Below are positions 23,248 to 37,913 of a DNA stretch of 64,000 nucleotides, piece after piece. The translations under genes and the position numbers were made by a program. The stretch's first letter is position 1. Each line of letters begins with the position of its first letter. The stretch is from Phaseolus vulgaris (lineage: Eukaryota; Streptophyta; Magnoliopsida; Fabales; Fabaceae), in NCBI RefSeq assembly GCF_000499845.2, contig NC_023757.2, forward strand, positions 3,816,118 through 3,880,117, read 5' to 3'. The notes under the pieces were generated by a model. That model made no database searches and was not told the DNA's origin. It saw only the letters and a program-made list of their open reading frames with translations.

Positions 23248-26200
23248 AGGTGGCGACTTTTGGGTTGACCATATGATTGTCATTTATTGATCCATAAATA
23301 GTTGTCATCATCATTAATGACTCATTGAGTAAGTTGTTTTATTTATAATGGTCATTAATGATAATAAAGACTCAGTTAGGGGATACAGTCACTAAGCTCT
23401 TTAGTATTCCGATCTTATAACAGGTAGGTTCATATACCAATTTAGAAATTAGTTTTTATAAATTTTTATAATGTAATGTGTGATTAACCTAAGTCGAATC
23501 CAAAGACAACATCCCATATACAAAATTCATTGTATGAAACCTTTCACTTACGAATTAAAATGAAGGAATTGGAATTAAATGAACTCTCAAACAAAATATA
23601 GTGAATACTAGATGATCCATCCTATGATGAATCGTCTAGCAATAGGTGAAAGTGTAAAAATATAAATAACAAAATATAGTAAAGATATAAAAATAAAGTA
23701 CAATGTAAAAAAAAATAGTTATTACATTAATATTTGTTAATTGAAAAATAAATGTATTTTTATTTATTAATTAAATAATAAATAGATTAATATGTATTTA
23801 TTAAGTAGTTAATAGATTATTATTTACAGAATCAATACGTTAATATTTTTCATTAAATAATTCATACATTGATATATTATGAATCAAGTAATTTACATAA
23901 ATATATTTATTGATTAAATAATTAATACATCACTAGTTATTAATTAAATAATTACAAAATTATTATCTATTCATTAAATAATTAACATATTTGTATCATC
24001 TGGGACTTTAGGGCAATCATTTGACTTGATCCCAATGTGACGGTGGAGGTAGGTATTGGCTAAAACCACACTACCTTTATTGAAATATCAAGTTACGGTC
24101 ATAAATATTATACCTCCATTTTAATAGATTACGGATGATTAAAGTGAATCGAATTCGGGAAGACCTCACTATTACTAAGATTCTAATAAGATTTACACAA
24201 TTTACCTCTAAATTTTATCTATTCGTTTTTATCGTTATACGATTTTTTTTTTATGTTCTAAAAGGTATCTAAAGTATCAATCACCTATAAAAAGAGCATC
24301 ATTGAAAGGAAAAAGAAAAAAAAATTAACAACACTCACTTTGAGTTAGGAGGAGACAATTTTCACATGAAAGTCTTTACCTAGAATAAATTAGCACTCAT
24401 CGTGAGACAATTGTGAATTGTTTGACTAGTATAAACTTATCACCTGACTACACATCATCTGACGATACTTGCAAAAAACTGCATATAGTTTTTGAACCAC
24501 AATTCAATCATCACTTCTTGTATTTTACTTATTTTTCATCGTTAACATGTAAGGTCTATTAAATATCTCTACTCATAATAAACATGATAGTTCAACACCA
24601 AGGTCCTCAAAATTGCAAACATCTAAATCTTTCACAATCTATGTTACAAGATGTGCCACACAACAATCTTAGTGAGTAAGATTCATGACCTTACACACCA
24701 CAAAAAAGATATTGACCTTATCATTGAGGCCTTCACCTCTTTCCAATCTCACCATCTCTCTTCCTTGGAAACATATCACTTGAGGTTGGACAAACGTCCA
24801 AGTGATATTACTAGTGGCTCAAGCATTGTATGTTGGACGTTTGAGTGTTGTACAAGTGGTGTTTATGTGTCACTACATGTGACGATTGGTGATGCATGTC
24901 ATGGAGTTAGTTGGACACTCAAGCATCCTAAGGTGATGCATTAGCCTTCTAGAACTTGTTGGATTTCTTCCAACAACGTGGTGGATACTCAAACGTGACA
25001 TTGATACTCAAGTGATGAACGCTCAAAATAATAAGATGGTCGTTGGAGCAAGAAAATCCCTAAAATGATATTGTTATAGAACTGTTTTTCACTCAAACAA
25101 CATAGGTGTTTCTTAAGTGAATAGAGTCTTGTTTTATTTGTCATGATAAAATCACTCAAAATTTATTAATAATTTGATATAGTACAAATTGAGATTTAAT
25201 TGTGTATTCTTTGGATAGATATATAAGTAATGTTAGATGCACTATATTATATATGGACATATCATATTCTCTTTTTAGGTGAGACTTTACATAAGTGGAG
25301 GATCCTTGATGATATCAAATGCTTTATGTCATCCTAACTTTGGAAAAACAGACCAACTAAAATTTAGTGACTTTAGAATATATAAGGTCTTAGTCTTTAA
25401 TAAGACTTCTTTAACATAAATTTTAGAATTCTTTACAAGACACTTCATGTGTAATCATGATATGTGTAGTTTTTTTCCATTCATATAGATAATCATGATA
25501 AGAATAATTATGATTGATGATGATGATATACATTATCTTATGTTTAATTTAGTTAGCTTACTCTTTTATATATATGTTACTATTATACTCAATATGGAAG
25601 CATACTCTCTTGCGGCTAGTGACGAAAGCAAACCAATTGATAAATAATCTATAATAAAATAATTCTTTTATTACTATATAATTATCCTTATTAAAATGTG
25701 TGTTACACTATAAATTTTGGAGTAAAAAATCAATATTAAATTTAATGTCGTCTTGTGTGTCAATATTTTATTGAAAAAATGTCGATCAGAATCATAGTAA
25801 TTTATTTATTAAAATGAAATAAAATATTTATGTAATCATAATAAATATATATTTTACAATAAAGTGAAAAAAATATTCTTTTAATATATATACTTATATA
25901 TATAATTATATGGAAAAATATGTCATCTTCACTATTAACTTATTATCAGTGGGCAAGAATGTAGAAATACTGAAACAAAATAATAAAATAAAATAAAAAT
26001 TGATAAAATTTATTTTATTTTCAAGTATCGTAATTTTAATTTACATTCAAACTTTAAAAGTACTTTTACGATTTTCTGTTTTTCATACCAAATTGTGAAT
26101 ATAAAGCTAAATAAATATCATCTAAACACTCATTGAAAGCTGAACTTCTTTTCCTATTTTAAATTGTCCATGTTTGAAAAAGGAGTTTCGTTTCACTTTA

Positions 26201-26323
26201 GCTAAAGCTTTTAGCTACACAACAATCTTTATCCATGAAAAAAGGAATTAAAAAATAAAAATCAATTTGAAGTACAATTTTCTTCTGCTAGTGTATTAGT
26301 CAAATGGGCTGTTACAAAATTAT

Positions 26324-26326
<3 letters not shown>

Positions 26327-26361
<35 letters not shown>
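26327..26361. repeat. (AT)n microsatellite
   Basis: Dinucleotide run of about 17 units. Confidence 0.9.
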
Positions 26362-26365
<4 letters not shown>

Positions 26366-28049
26366 CGTGAATATAATCACGTTAGAGAAGTCAAGTACAC
26401 TTGAATATATGCCCAATCCTCACCCGTGACTTACGAAACTTAGTGCATTTTTGACTAATTATTAAGTATACTAAGGATATATAATATATATACCAGTGAA
26501 GCTAAATTTTATCTTATTAAATAAATTTTGTCTTGTAATAGATAAAAATATTTTATAATATATAAATGATTATAAAGTTTATTTTATAAATCAATTTTAC
26601 AAAATTCAGTTAAATTTAAAATTTATTTTTTAATATTTTTATAAAATTAATTATTATTAAAGTTCACATTATCTTAAAATTTATTAAGAATATATTTTAA
26701 TGAGATAAATTGAATTCATGGTGTCATCAATTGTAAATCGTATTATTTCTACATTATTTACAAATTATTAAATCAGATTTATAAAATTGAATTAAAATTA
26801 AAATTCACTTTCTATTTTATATAATTACATAGAACGTGGTATTGTCAACGAGGAACAGCAATCAGAGAGTCTCGCTTACACTGAACAGAAACTGATTTGA
26901 AAAATTTTGTCATAAGAGAAGAATTTGACGACGGAAGTTTAATTTGAATTCTTTTGGGTGACAAGTGTTTCTCTTCAACAAATGGCCCACAAAGAACATA
27001 CATAATATTAAAATATTTTAATTATTTCAAAATAACAAAACCTTTGAAGAATTGATAAAACTAGTTTTTTTGGGTGATATTTTGGAATTTAATTTGAGAA
27101 ATTTAATGAGGTTTTTAGTTTGAATAAACATTTATTTGTAAGAAAATATAAAACATGATTAAGAAATTAGAAGGAAAAGTTTGGTTAATTTGTTGGTTGA
27201 AGTTGTTTTAACAAATTACATCAACTTCATCACTCACAATATTTTGTTGGTTTTTTTTTAATAATATTTTTTTATGGTAAATGATTGTGATGAAAGTTTT
27301 ATTTAAAAAAAAATATTTGTTAGTAGTTTTTAGTTGAAAATTTGAATTAGATTATCGAGTAAGATTTTATTTTTTATTTTTTTCTATAAAAATTAAATCA
27401 TTCTTTTAAATAATTTATATTTATTTATTATTTTTTATTAATAAAAAAAATAAACTACATCTTCACTTGAAAAAGAAAAATTATTACCTATTTTCTTTCT
27501 CTCATTCATTTATTAGGGACATGTAGAAAATGATTTGTTCTATATAAAATGATTGTATAATTTATTTATAGTATAATGATTTTTGCTTTGTCCCTAAGCT
27601 TGAAATTGCCCCCACAACACAAGGAAGGAAGAAAGAAAGAGATTGGTTATCCCTTTCTGACATTGAAGCACTCACCAATTTAGTTATCTGTTCACACTTC
27701 ACATGATGGGACTACACTCTGTCCAATTGCAACACCACTCCAAATCATCACTTACAATTTCATTTCTTTTTATTCTACATTTTGCCACTAATACAATAAA
27801 AAAATTTAATTTCATAACTGTAAAAGTAAAAAATATAATTTATAAAGTCATTTAGCTCTATTTGTTTATATGGATATAAGAAATAAAGAAGTGAGAGGAT
27901 ATCGGTGATTTAATTTCAGGGTTTTGCAGAGAAAAGGAGGATAGGATATACTTGTGAACAGTAAATATCATCTTCCCTTAAAATGAAAAGATGTAGAGGG
28001 AAAGCCACACCAGCATGTGTTATTTTTGAATTTACCCTCATTCATCTGT

Positions 28050-28440
28050 AAGGATTTTTAATATTAAAAAATAGTATTTTTTATTTATTTATATAAGATG
28101 TGATTTATTTTCTAGTTATATAGTATATATTTAATATTTTAAGAAATTATTTGAAATTCTTTTTTATTTAATTTGTTGTTGTGTTTATATTAATATTTTT
28201 TATAATTATTATGTTTATGAGTTAGTAATTTATTTGATAATAGTTTTTTATGAAATTATTTTCTATTGTTAATTACGTATGTTTGTTTTAGTTTTTTTTA
28301 TTACTATAGGGTTTTTAATAATAAAAAATATTATCTTTTATTTATATAAGATCTGATTTATTTTCTAATTTTATAATGTATGTTTAATATTTTAAGAAAT
28401 TATTTGAAGTTTTGTTTTTATTTAATTTGTTGAATGCATT
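28050..28440 (+). repeat. Diverged tandem duplication (~130-bp copies ~260 bp apart)
   Basis: 'taatattttaagaaattatt' with flanks 'tttatataagat.tgatttattttcta' and 'tatttaatttgttg' occurs at 28050-28185 and 28309-28437 in the same orientation. Non-coding. Confidence 0.65.
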
Positions 28441-30910
28441 TTTTTTTAATTATAATTTTTAAATTATATCTTTTTATATTTAATATATATTTATTTTCTA
28501 ATTTTAATTTTTAAATTTACGAAATATTAAAAATTTTTAATAGGCAAGGATAAATCTGTAAAATAACATTTAACAATTTAAAAAAATAAAATAAAACTCC
28601 CTCACAACCATCCTATAACAAACTCTCATAAACTTTTATCACATATTCACTCTAACATACCTCAAATCCAAACAATCTCACTCTCATATCCTCCTCACAC
28701 ATCTACTCACTTAAATCCTCACACATCCACTCCTCAATCCAAACACACACTTAGTTTATAATTAGTGTGACTGTCATACAATACAATTTTTTAATTTTTC
28801 ACATAAATTTACATTTTAGTAAAAAAATCATTTTTTTAATTATAATATTATGCAGAATTATCAACATATCAATATCTTACTTTATAATTTGTAATAGAAT
28901 AAGTTTTATAACTCTTGAATCTATCATTATTTACATTTTTTTTTATCTTTTGAATTTTTCAAAGTTAAATTTTAGTTTTCTATATTTTTTTTTCTGTTTT
29001 CTAGATTCTCTAATTTTAAAATGTATTATTTTCAGTCTTTTAAATGGTTTAGATAATGTTTTATACAGAGAAAAAGGGATACAAACACTCTTTAAAAGAG
29101 AATAAAAAAATAGTATGTTTCAAAATTAGAGAAAAAAAGGATACAAAATTTACAAGAATTAAATTTTAGATATTTGAAAGAGACTAATAAAAGGGTTAGT
29201 CATGTTTACAATATAATCTTTTGTTTTCAACTTTGCCCTTTTTTAATTTGAAATTACGTATGGTTTAAGATGATTGATGATGGGTTTTAGGTTTTTGTTA
29301 CTCTCCTCGTTTTCATTTTAAAGCTTTAATTTCATTAGTAAGATGGTTCATTCACGGATACACTTAATTTAGAATCTTAGATAGATACCCAACGGTAACT
29401 ACACACACAAAAAAACAAAAAACTTCTACCCTACTTCATTAAACAAATAATTACATTAATTGTCAAAATCATCAAAGATTTTAAATTATGCTCAATAAAC
29501 AGAGGTTTTCCTTTTATATAATTTATATTCAGATGTGCTTATTTATATCTTCATCAACATCGGATATTATTTCTTTAAATTCCCCTAATTTAAATATTTT
29601 TTTGGTCAAGCAAATTTAATTATGTTATATCATTAATTGGTCTTGTTTTTTGTTCTCACAAATATCTTTATTCGAAGATGATATCAAGCAATAAATGTGA
29701 CTATTTATTAGTTAGATTTACCAATTTAAATATTGTAACGTTAAATTGTCTAAAAGTTTAATTGCTCATGATTCCACCCCAGTTTTAATTGATATATATT
29801 CTTACTACTCTTATCTACTCATTACTAATTTGTTGGGTCTTATCAAATTTTTATGTAACCTTTATAAATTACACAAATAAATTATTTTGATTTAATAAAT
29901 AGTTATACTAAGTGTTTTACATAACTTCTCATTTTTATATAATAATAAAATCACATATAAATTAATTAAAAGTGAAGTAAAAATAAATATGAAAGTATTA
30001 TAAAAATAAATAATATTTTCTTAAACTTAAAAAGTAATAAATAGATAAATAAAAACATTTTTTTTTTACTTAAATCCCACTTATACAATCAAGGGATGAA
30101 TATCTATTTCACATTTTACTCATTTATGCATTTATAATTTCTCAACTTTTAATTTACAGATTAATCATGGTGACCTTAATCAGAAAGTTAAGAATTAACT
30201 TGCAACTTTTAAAATATCTATGAACCAAATAAGTTTTTAAATTTAAAATTTAGTTATAATTTTTAAATTGGTGCAGTGAATCATTTAATATTGATAATTT
30301 AATGTCAATATCTTTGAATTTAATTTGAAATTTGATGTAACTATTTTTATTAAAAATTAAGTATATTTTACAATTAGATGAAATTATATTAAAAATTTGA
30401 TGTAATTACATGAAAATTAACCATATTCTATAAAGGTATGCATTATTCAATATTTTACCTTAAAAAACAAAGTTCATTCTTAAATATTATCTGTGCCTAA
30501 AGGCATGACGTATCCTCTAATATTTTATTAGATTTGATATGTTAATCTAAACAAAACAAAAAACATAAAATCAATGTGAATTAATTATGACAAAAAAAGG
30601 TTACACATGACAATGTTTTAGTACAAATAACTGTAAAGATATATAATTAATATTTTTATTATTTATTTAACCCGATGTTAAAAATTTTAATCACTCTATT
30701 TGATTTTATTGATTTTATTTATTGTCCTTTCCTTTCTTTTCCACCCACTGCAGTACAAAGGAAGCATGAATGTTGCTATTAAGTAATTTTGTTTTGTTTT
30801 GTGATGTGAGTGAATATGAGTAATAGTTTTACCTTACAACTACTCTTCTGTCTACTTTCCATTTATAATGGTAGAGTGATTGGAGGGAGAGGAAACTCAT
30901 AAACAAAATG

Positions 30911-30919
30911 CTATAAATA
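30911..30919 (+). promoter_or_regulatory. Probable TATA box of the sugar transporter gene
   Basis: CTATAAATA lies 109 bp upstream of the start codon at 31020. Confidence 0.5.
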
Positions 30920-31019
30920 GCTTTTGTCCAATCTTTGACTTTGATCTCCCTTCTGTAGTGCTAATGTGTTCTTCACTTCTCTTAAACTTATAGCTAAGGA
31001 AATTACTCAGCAAAATATC

Positions 31020-33708
31020 ATGGATGTTCCAATCAAATATCCAGGCAAGCTCACCCTTAGGGTGTTTCTCACTTGCATCATGGCAGCCACTGGTGGCTTG
31101 ATTTTTGGTTATGACCATGGTGTTTCAGGTAAATCCAGTACTTAACATTTCTTCAAAAAATCTTCCTTTGATGCAATTTTTGATTACCCATTATGAACCT
31201 GGTTGCATCTGAAATAAGGTTTCATATCTGGGTTTTCAGTGCATTATTATCCTGAGATTTGTGTGTGGTTGAGAGAGTATTTAACTTAATGTTGATGATA
31301 TTTACTATTGAAGAGCATTAACCATTGTGTTCTGTTTTAATCTTGAAAACAATATGGCTGATGCGTATTTTGTGATTGATGAAATTTGTGATGTGGGATT
31401 TTTGCTGTGTTTGTTTCTAAGGTGGAGTGACCTCCATGGATTCTTTCCTGAAGAAATTCTTTCCATCTGTATATGAAAAAGAGTCTAATCTGAAGCCTTC
31501 TTCAAACCAGTACTGCAAATTCAACAGTCAGATTCTGACACTGTTCACATCTTCCCTTTATCTGAGTGCTCTTGTAGCGGGTCTTGGGGCATCCAGCATA
31601 ACCAGAATGTTGGGTAGGCGTGCAACTATGATTATGGGTGGAATATTCTTTGTGGCTGGTGCATTACTTAATGGATTTGCCATAAGCATTTGGATGCTTA
31701 TTGTTGGCAGGCTGTTGCTTGGTTTTGGCATTGGATGTGCCAATCAGGTATACCCTTTTCTTTCATGTTTAAACTTTATGCTTGTAGAAAGATCTCACAT
31801 CATAAATCAATTAGAAATCATGCTACGAGTAAATTTTAAGACAATTATGTTAAAAAGTTAACAAAACTATGGTATAAGTATGACAAAATTTGACTGGTTG
31901 GGAGTACAAAACAAAAAACTCTTTACACTTACAAAGTAATCAACCAATCAGATCAGATATAGTACTGGGTAGGTTTACTCTGTCAGTTAATCAGAGATAT
32001 AATCACTTTTAAGATAATCATCATTACAAAATTATCATATATAATCATTTTCTTCTGGTTTACAGTATAAAAACTTTTTATATGTTTTTACTAATTACTC
32101 TTTATATGTGATTGGTTGTTTTACTCTGTCTCTGCCAATTAATAAGAAATATGATGAGTTTTAAGATAATTAGTATGAAATTATCATATATTATAATTTC
32201 TTATTGGTTTACAAAAAAGTTCTTGATATATGTTTACTAATCACTCTTTTAAGTCTCAACTGGATTCTGCTTTGATTATAGTTCTTTCATGCTAAGCAAT
32301 GATCATTTGTATTTTCAGTCAGTTCCAATCTATGTATCAGAGATGGCCCCTTATAAGTACCGTGGAGCTCTAAACATGTGCTTCCAGTTATCAATCACTA
32401 TAGGCATATTTGTGGCCAATTTGTTCAACTACTACTTTGCTAAGATACTGAATGGTCAGGGATGGCGTTTAAGCTTAGGCCTTGGTGCAGTTCCTGCTGT
32501 CATTTTTGTTGTAGGCTCATTTTGCCTTCCTGATTCACCAAACTCCCTTGTTGAACGTGGCTGTCATGAAGATGCCAAAAGGGAGCTTGTGAAAATTCGT
32601 GGAACAACTGAAATTGATGCAGAATTCAAGGACATACTTGCTGCTAGTGAAGCCTCACAAAAAGTGAAAAACCCTTGGAGAACCTTGATGCAGAGAAAGT
32701 ATAGACCACAGCTTGTTTTTGCCATATGCATTCCTTTCTTCCAACAGTTCACCGGCTTGAATGTGATCACATTCTATGCTCCTATTTTGTTCAGAACAAT
32801 TGGTTTTGGAAGCACCGCTTCTCTCATGTCTGCAGTCATCATTGGCAGCTTTAAACCCGTTTCAACCGTGGTTTCAATTCTTGTTGTAGATAAATTTGGA
32901 AGACGCACCCTTTTCCTTGAAGGTGGTGCTCAAATGTTGATTTGCCAGGTACCTGTTTCAACCTCGTAAACTGCATTTTTGGATTTACATTACATCTTTC
33001 AAACTCAAATAGGATGCTAGTTTAACATGATCTAAGATACATGTTCACATGTTTGATCTCAGGTTGATTAATTTTGAGAGTAATAGCAATTGTAATAGTT
33101 TGTGTTGAAGAAAAACATCAAAACATAAATCTTTTCACTCGATCAATTTCATTGAAAATGTATCTATCTGTTGAACACTCATCCAAACGCAAACATTTTT
33201 TATTTCATTGATTTGGTTACAGTCCTTAATTAGTATGTTCTGACCACAGATCATCATGACAATTGCAATTGCGGTTACATTTGGCACAAATGGAAACCCA
33301 GGAAAATTGCCAGAGTGGTATGCTATTGTGATTGTGGGGATCATATGCGTATATGTTTCAGGTTATGCGTGGTCTTGGGGTCCTCTTGGGTGGTTGGTAC
33401 CAAGTGAAATCTTTCCTCTTGAGATTAGACCTGCTGCTCAGAGCATCACAGTTGGTGTCAACATGATCAGCACTTTCTTCATAGCCCAATTCTTCACATC
33501 AATGCTGTGTCACATGAAGTTCGGTTTGTTCATCTTCTTCGGGTGCTTTGTGGTGATCATGACCATATTCATCTACAAGTTTTTGCCTGAGACAAAGGGT
33601 ATCCCACTAGAGGAAATGAGTACGATTTGGCATAAACACCCCTTCTGGAGCAAATTTTTGGACTCAGACAGCACAATCCAAAACGATAGGACGAACTCCA
33701 AATGTTGA
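31020..33708 (+). CDS. STP: STP-type hexose/H+ symporter (sugar transport protein)
   Basis: Exons 31020-31128, 31422-31747, 32319-32948 and 33250-33708 join in phase to 507 residues, normal for the plant STP family. The product is a 12-helix major facilitator protein that imports monosaccharides with protons across the plasma membrane. Visible motifs: [18 protein letters not shown] in helix 1, the RMLGRRATM loop between helices 2 and 3, [14 protein letters not shown] in helix 4, [11 protein letters not shown] after helix 6, a [17 protein letters not shown] helix 7, [36 protein letters not shown], and [11 protein letters not shown] after helix 12. Cysteines in the first extracellular loop are also present (QYCKFNSQ). 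Intron positions agree with an ordinary STP gene. No damage is seen, so it is likely functional. Whether glucose, galactose or another hexose is preferred cannot be told. Confidence 0.95.
31965..32260 (+). repeat. Imperfect tandem duplication in STP intron 2
   Basis: Two ~130-bp copies: 'tttactctgtcagttaatca...taagataatcatcattacaaaattatcatat' and 'tttactctgtctctgccaat...taagataattagtatgaaattatcatat', each followed by 'ggtttaca' and 'tttactaat.actctttt'. Lies wholly inside the intron and does not touch splice sites. Confidence 0.7.
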
Positions 33709-34304
33709 ATATTTGTTCTTTGTTGATCTCAGTCTTTGATTGATGCAAATCTGGTTTAACTCAATTTCTTGGCCTATTTTTATGATACTTCATTGTACAT
33801 AATATTTAAGATGGAGTTTCCAACTTGTATATTGGAAAGTCATTTAGCAATTGATTATCATCTTGATTAGACTTAAGGATTGTAATCAAGTTACGTGTCA
33901 CAGTCGAAGTTCTTTTGGCGTGTGAAATTTACTTAGTTCTGTTCTAATGTGGAAACTTCAGGGTTTGGATTAACTGTCATTTGTGTGCTAATAGCGTGTC
34001 ACTGGTTCAATGATTCATGGCATGAACCTCACTACATCTTCCAACGCAGTTAGGTATTAGTTATCGATAACTGTTGGGCCCTTTATTTTCACGGCTTTTG
34101 CTTTCTGCACCCCTCATTTTTCAATCTGCACCACAGCTGCATAAAATGACGAAATTACTCTCCTTCTGATTCTCCCTCATTACGTCACATCACCGCCGTT
34201 CTGTCACTACTGCACCATAACCGCTGAAGAAGATGAAAAAAGAGAATGAGAACACTTTTGAGGAAGAAGAGTGAAAAAAAACTCATTCTAGAAAATTTAT
34301 TCTT
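33709..34304. other. 3' flank of STP gene
   Basis: Contains the likely 3' UTR. Nothing else recognised before the satellite begins. Confidence 0.5.
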
Positions 34305-37300
34305 ACTGAAATTTCTCGCGTTATCTTAAATTCAGTCTACTATCTTATATGAAATTTCAATAAAAAATTATTTCGGGAAAAGTTTTTAGAAAAATTTGTA
34401 CAAACTAAGACTATCATTTACAAAAAATTTGTGAAATTTTGTCATATTTTCTTCAATTTTATTATGGGTCTGTATTGCGTTGAAAAATTTTAAACAAATT
34501 CACACAAGTACTTCCATACATAGTTTGCACCCAATTAAGGAGGTACGTCCATAAACAAATCACAAAAAGAAGATATAGGGAAGAAAAACCAGGACGTTTT
34601 GTTTTCAGAAAACCAGTTTTGTTCACTCTCGGTCCGGGACTTACTACACCTTATTCCTTGGGTCTTTTGCTCTGAAATTTTTACCAGACATTCGTTATTG
34701 TGTTTATTGAGTTTTGGCTGAGGTTTGTGCCCCAAGTTTGTTCCACAAGATTTGCAATAAATTTTTTATTCATCACTGTCAGATCTGAAAGGAAGGTTCG
34801 TTTCGTTATCAAACTGTTTGATTTTTATTCTAGTTGAATACTCATCCGTTTGACTTGAAATTTGTCGCGTTTTGTCCTAAATTCAGTCGACTTTCTTATG
34901 TGGAATTTCAACAAAAAAATTATATCGGGAGAATTTTTCAGAAAATTTTGTGCAAACCAAGACTATTATTCTCTACAAAAATTTGTGAAATTTCGCCCTA
35001 CTTTCTACAATTTTATTATGGGTACGTATTGTGTTGAAAAATTCCAAACAAATTCACACAAGTACTTTCATATTTTGTTTACACCCAGCTAAGGAGGCAA
35101 GTCCATAAACAAATCACAAAAAAGAGATATAGGGAAGAAAAGCCAGGACATTTTGTTTTCGAAAAACCAGTTTTGTCCAAGACTTACTACGCCTTATTAC
35201 TTGGTTTTTTTGGTCTAAAATTTTTACCAGAAATTCGTCATTGTTTGTATTGAATTTTGGCTGAGATTTGAGCCCCGAATTTGTTCCACAAAATTTGCAA
35301 TAAATTTTTTATTCATCACTGTCAGGGTTGAAAGGAAGGTTCGTTTGTGTGTCAAACTATTTAATTTTTTCGCTAGGTGAATACTCATCTGCTTGACTTG
35401 AAATTTGACGAATTTTGTTCCAATTTCTGTTGAGATCCTTACGTGGAATTTCAAAAAAAAATTATTTCGAAAGAATTTTTCAAAATTTTTGTGCAAACCA
35501 AGACTATCCTCTACCAAAACTTTTGAAATTTTGCTCTACTTTCACACAAGTACTTTCATATGTTTTTTGCACCTAGGTAAAGAGGCACATCCATAAACAA
35601 ACCACAAAAAGGAGATATAGGGAAGAAAAGTTCGGACGTTTTGTTTTTGGAAAACCAGTTTTGCTCACTCTCGGTCCGGGACTTACTACGACTTATTCCT
35701 GGAGTCTTTTGGTCTAAAAATTTTACCAGACATTCGTCATTGTGTTTATTGAGTTTTGACTGAGATTTGTGCCCCTAGTTCGTTCCACAAGATTTGCAAT
35801 AAATTTTTTATTCATCACTGCTAAGGCAAAGGAAGGTTTGTTTGGTTGTTAAACTGTATGATTTTTATCCTAGGTGAATACTCATCCGTTTGACCTGAAA
35901 TTTGTCGCGTTTGTCCCAAATTCAGTCGACTTTCTTATGTGGAATTTCAACAAAAAATTATTTTGGGAGAATTTTTCAGAAAATTTTGTGCAAACGAAGG
36001 GTATCTTCTACAAAAATTTGTAAAATTTCGTCATACTTTCTGCAAATTTATTCTGGGTACGTATTGCGTTGTAAAATTCCAAACAAATTCACACAAGTAC
36101 TTTCATATGTTGTTTGCACCTAACTAAGGAGGCAAGTACATAAACAAATCACAAAAAAGGAGATATAGGGAAGAAAAGCTAGGACATTTTGTTTTCGGAA
36201 AACCAGTTTTGTTCACTCTCGGTCTGGAAATTACTACGCCTTATTCCTTGGTTCTTTCGATCTAAAATTTTTACAAGAAATTTTTCATTGTGTGTGTTGA
36301 GTTTTGGCTGAGATATGAGCCCCGAATTCGTCCTACAAGATTTGCTATAAATTTTGTATTCATCATTGTGAAGGTGGAAAGGAAGGTTCGTTTGTGTGTC
36401 AAAATGTTTGATTTTTTCGCTAGGTGAATACTCATCAGCTTGACGTGAAATTTGCCAAATTTTTTCCTAAATTCAGTCGAGATCCTTACGTGGAATTTAA
36501 AAAAAAAATATTTTGGGAGATTTTCAAAAATTTTGTGCAAACGAAGACTATCCTCTACCAAAACTTGTGAAATTTTGCCATACTTTCTACAATTTTATTT
36601 TGGGTTCGTATTGCATTGAAAAATTCCGAAAAAATTCACATAAGTACTTTCATATGTTGTTTGCACCCAGGTAAGGAGGCACATCCATAAACAAACCACA
36701 AAAAGGAGATATGGGGAAGAAAACCCAGACGTTTTGTTTTTGGAAAACCAGTTTTGCTCACTCTCGGTCCGGGACTTACTACACCTTATTCCTTTGGTCT
36801 TTTGGTCTGAAATTTTTACCAGACATTCTTCATTGTGAAATTAAGCCCCAAATTCATCCCACAAGATTTGCAATAAATTATTTATTCATGACTACCAGGG
36901 TGGAAAGAAAAGTTCGTTTGTGTGTGAAACTGTTTGATTTTTATCCTAGGTTAATACTCATCTGTTTGACGTGAAATTTGTCGCGTTTTGTCCCAATTTC
37001 AGTTGAGATTCTTATGTGGATTTTTAACAAAAAATTATTACAGAAGAATTTTTCACAAAATTTTGTGCAAACCAAGGCTATCCTCTATCAAAATTTGTAA
37101 AATTTCGCCTTACTTTCTGCAATTTTATTCTGGTCTGTATTGCTTTGAAAAATCCGTAAAAAATTCACATAAGTACTTTCATATGTTTTTGCACCCAGGT
37201 AAGGAGACGCGTCAATAAAAAAATCACATGTATTTGATCATCTTTGCCTTTCCATAGGATTCACAATAAAAATTTTATTCATGATTGCCAGGATCGAAAT

Positions 37301-37913
37301 GAAGGTTTGTCTTTGTGTGTGAAACTGTTTGATCTTTTTCCCAACTGAATACTTATCCGTTTGACCTTAAATTTGTTGAGTTTTGTTTCGAATTTTGTCG
37401 AGACTCTTACATAGAATTTCAAAAGAAAATCCTTTTAGGAAAAAAAATTATAAATTTTGGGCACTCCAAAGCGATACGCTTTCTGCAATTTTTTCCGAAA
37501 AAATTCACACAAGTGCTTTCATATGTTATTTGCATACAGCTAAGGAGACACGTCAAAAAGCAAAACACAAAAAAAATATGACGAGGAGAAGCCAGGACAA
37601 TTCGTTTTCAGAAAAATAGGTTTTCCAATTTTGTTTCCTCTCGGTCAAGGACTTATTCCTTGGTTTTTTTATCTGAATTTTTTACTAGACGTTTCTTATT
37701 GTGTTTAATAAGTCGTGCCCAAGGTTTCAGCCTCAAATTCGTTACACAGAATCGGCAATAAAAATTTTATTCATCATTGCAAAGCCGAAAGGAAGGTTCG
37801 CCTCTATGTGTAAAACTGTTTAATCTTTTTCCGGACTGAATATTCATTCGTTTGACCTGAAATTTGTCGTGTTTTATCCCAAATTCTTTCGAGACTCTTA
37901 CAAAGTATTTCAA
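34305..37913 (+). repeat. Satellite array, ~500-550 bp monomers
   Basis: The anchor 'ggaaggttcgttt' recurs near 34791, 35334, 35831, 36381, 36909, 37301 and 37791, i.e. at intervals of 543, 497, 550, 528, 392 and 490 bp. Each monomer also has 'tcggtccgggacttactac', 'gcaataaattttttattcat', 'atactcatccgtttgac' and 'tgtgcaaaccaagactat' in the same order. Divergence between monomers is moderate and rises toward the right, where parts are deleted. Open frames across it are incidental. The size is near that of the bean subtelomeric satellite khipu (528 bp), but I cannot compare sequences. Confidence 0.9.

Larger units (their letters stand above)
22976..30910. other. Long AT-rich intergenic region
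   Basis: No intact gene recognised. It has (AT)n runs at 23219-23247 and 26327-26361. 23090-23420 and 23990-24560 are less AT-rich and read like LTR-type sequence, but I found no primer-binding site, polypurine tract or matching second LTR. The open frames near 24651-24944 (+) and 28767-29105 (+) show no family motif, and the latter is low complexity. Confidence 0.5.

Noticed and set aside
32500..32570. PDSPNSL in the sugar transporter as a damaged PESPR motif
   Set aside because: As far as I recall, plant STPs normally carry a PD(T/S)PNS-type motif here, so this is not unusual.
34535..37619. Small open frames on both strands in the satellite
   Set aside because: They recur with the monomer, are repeatedly broken, and match no protein.
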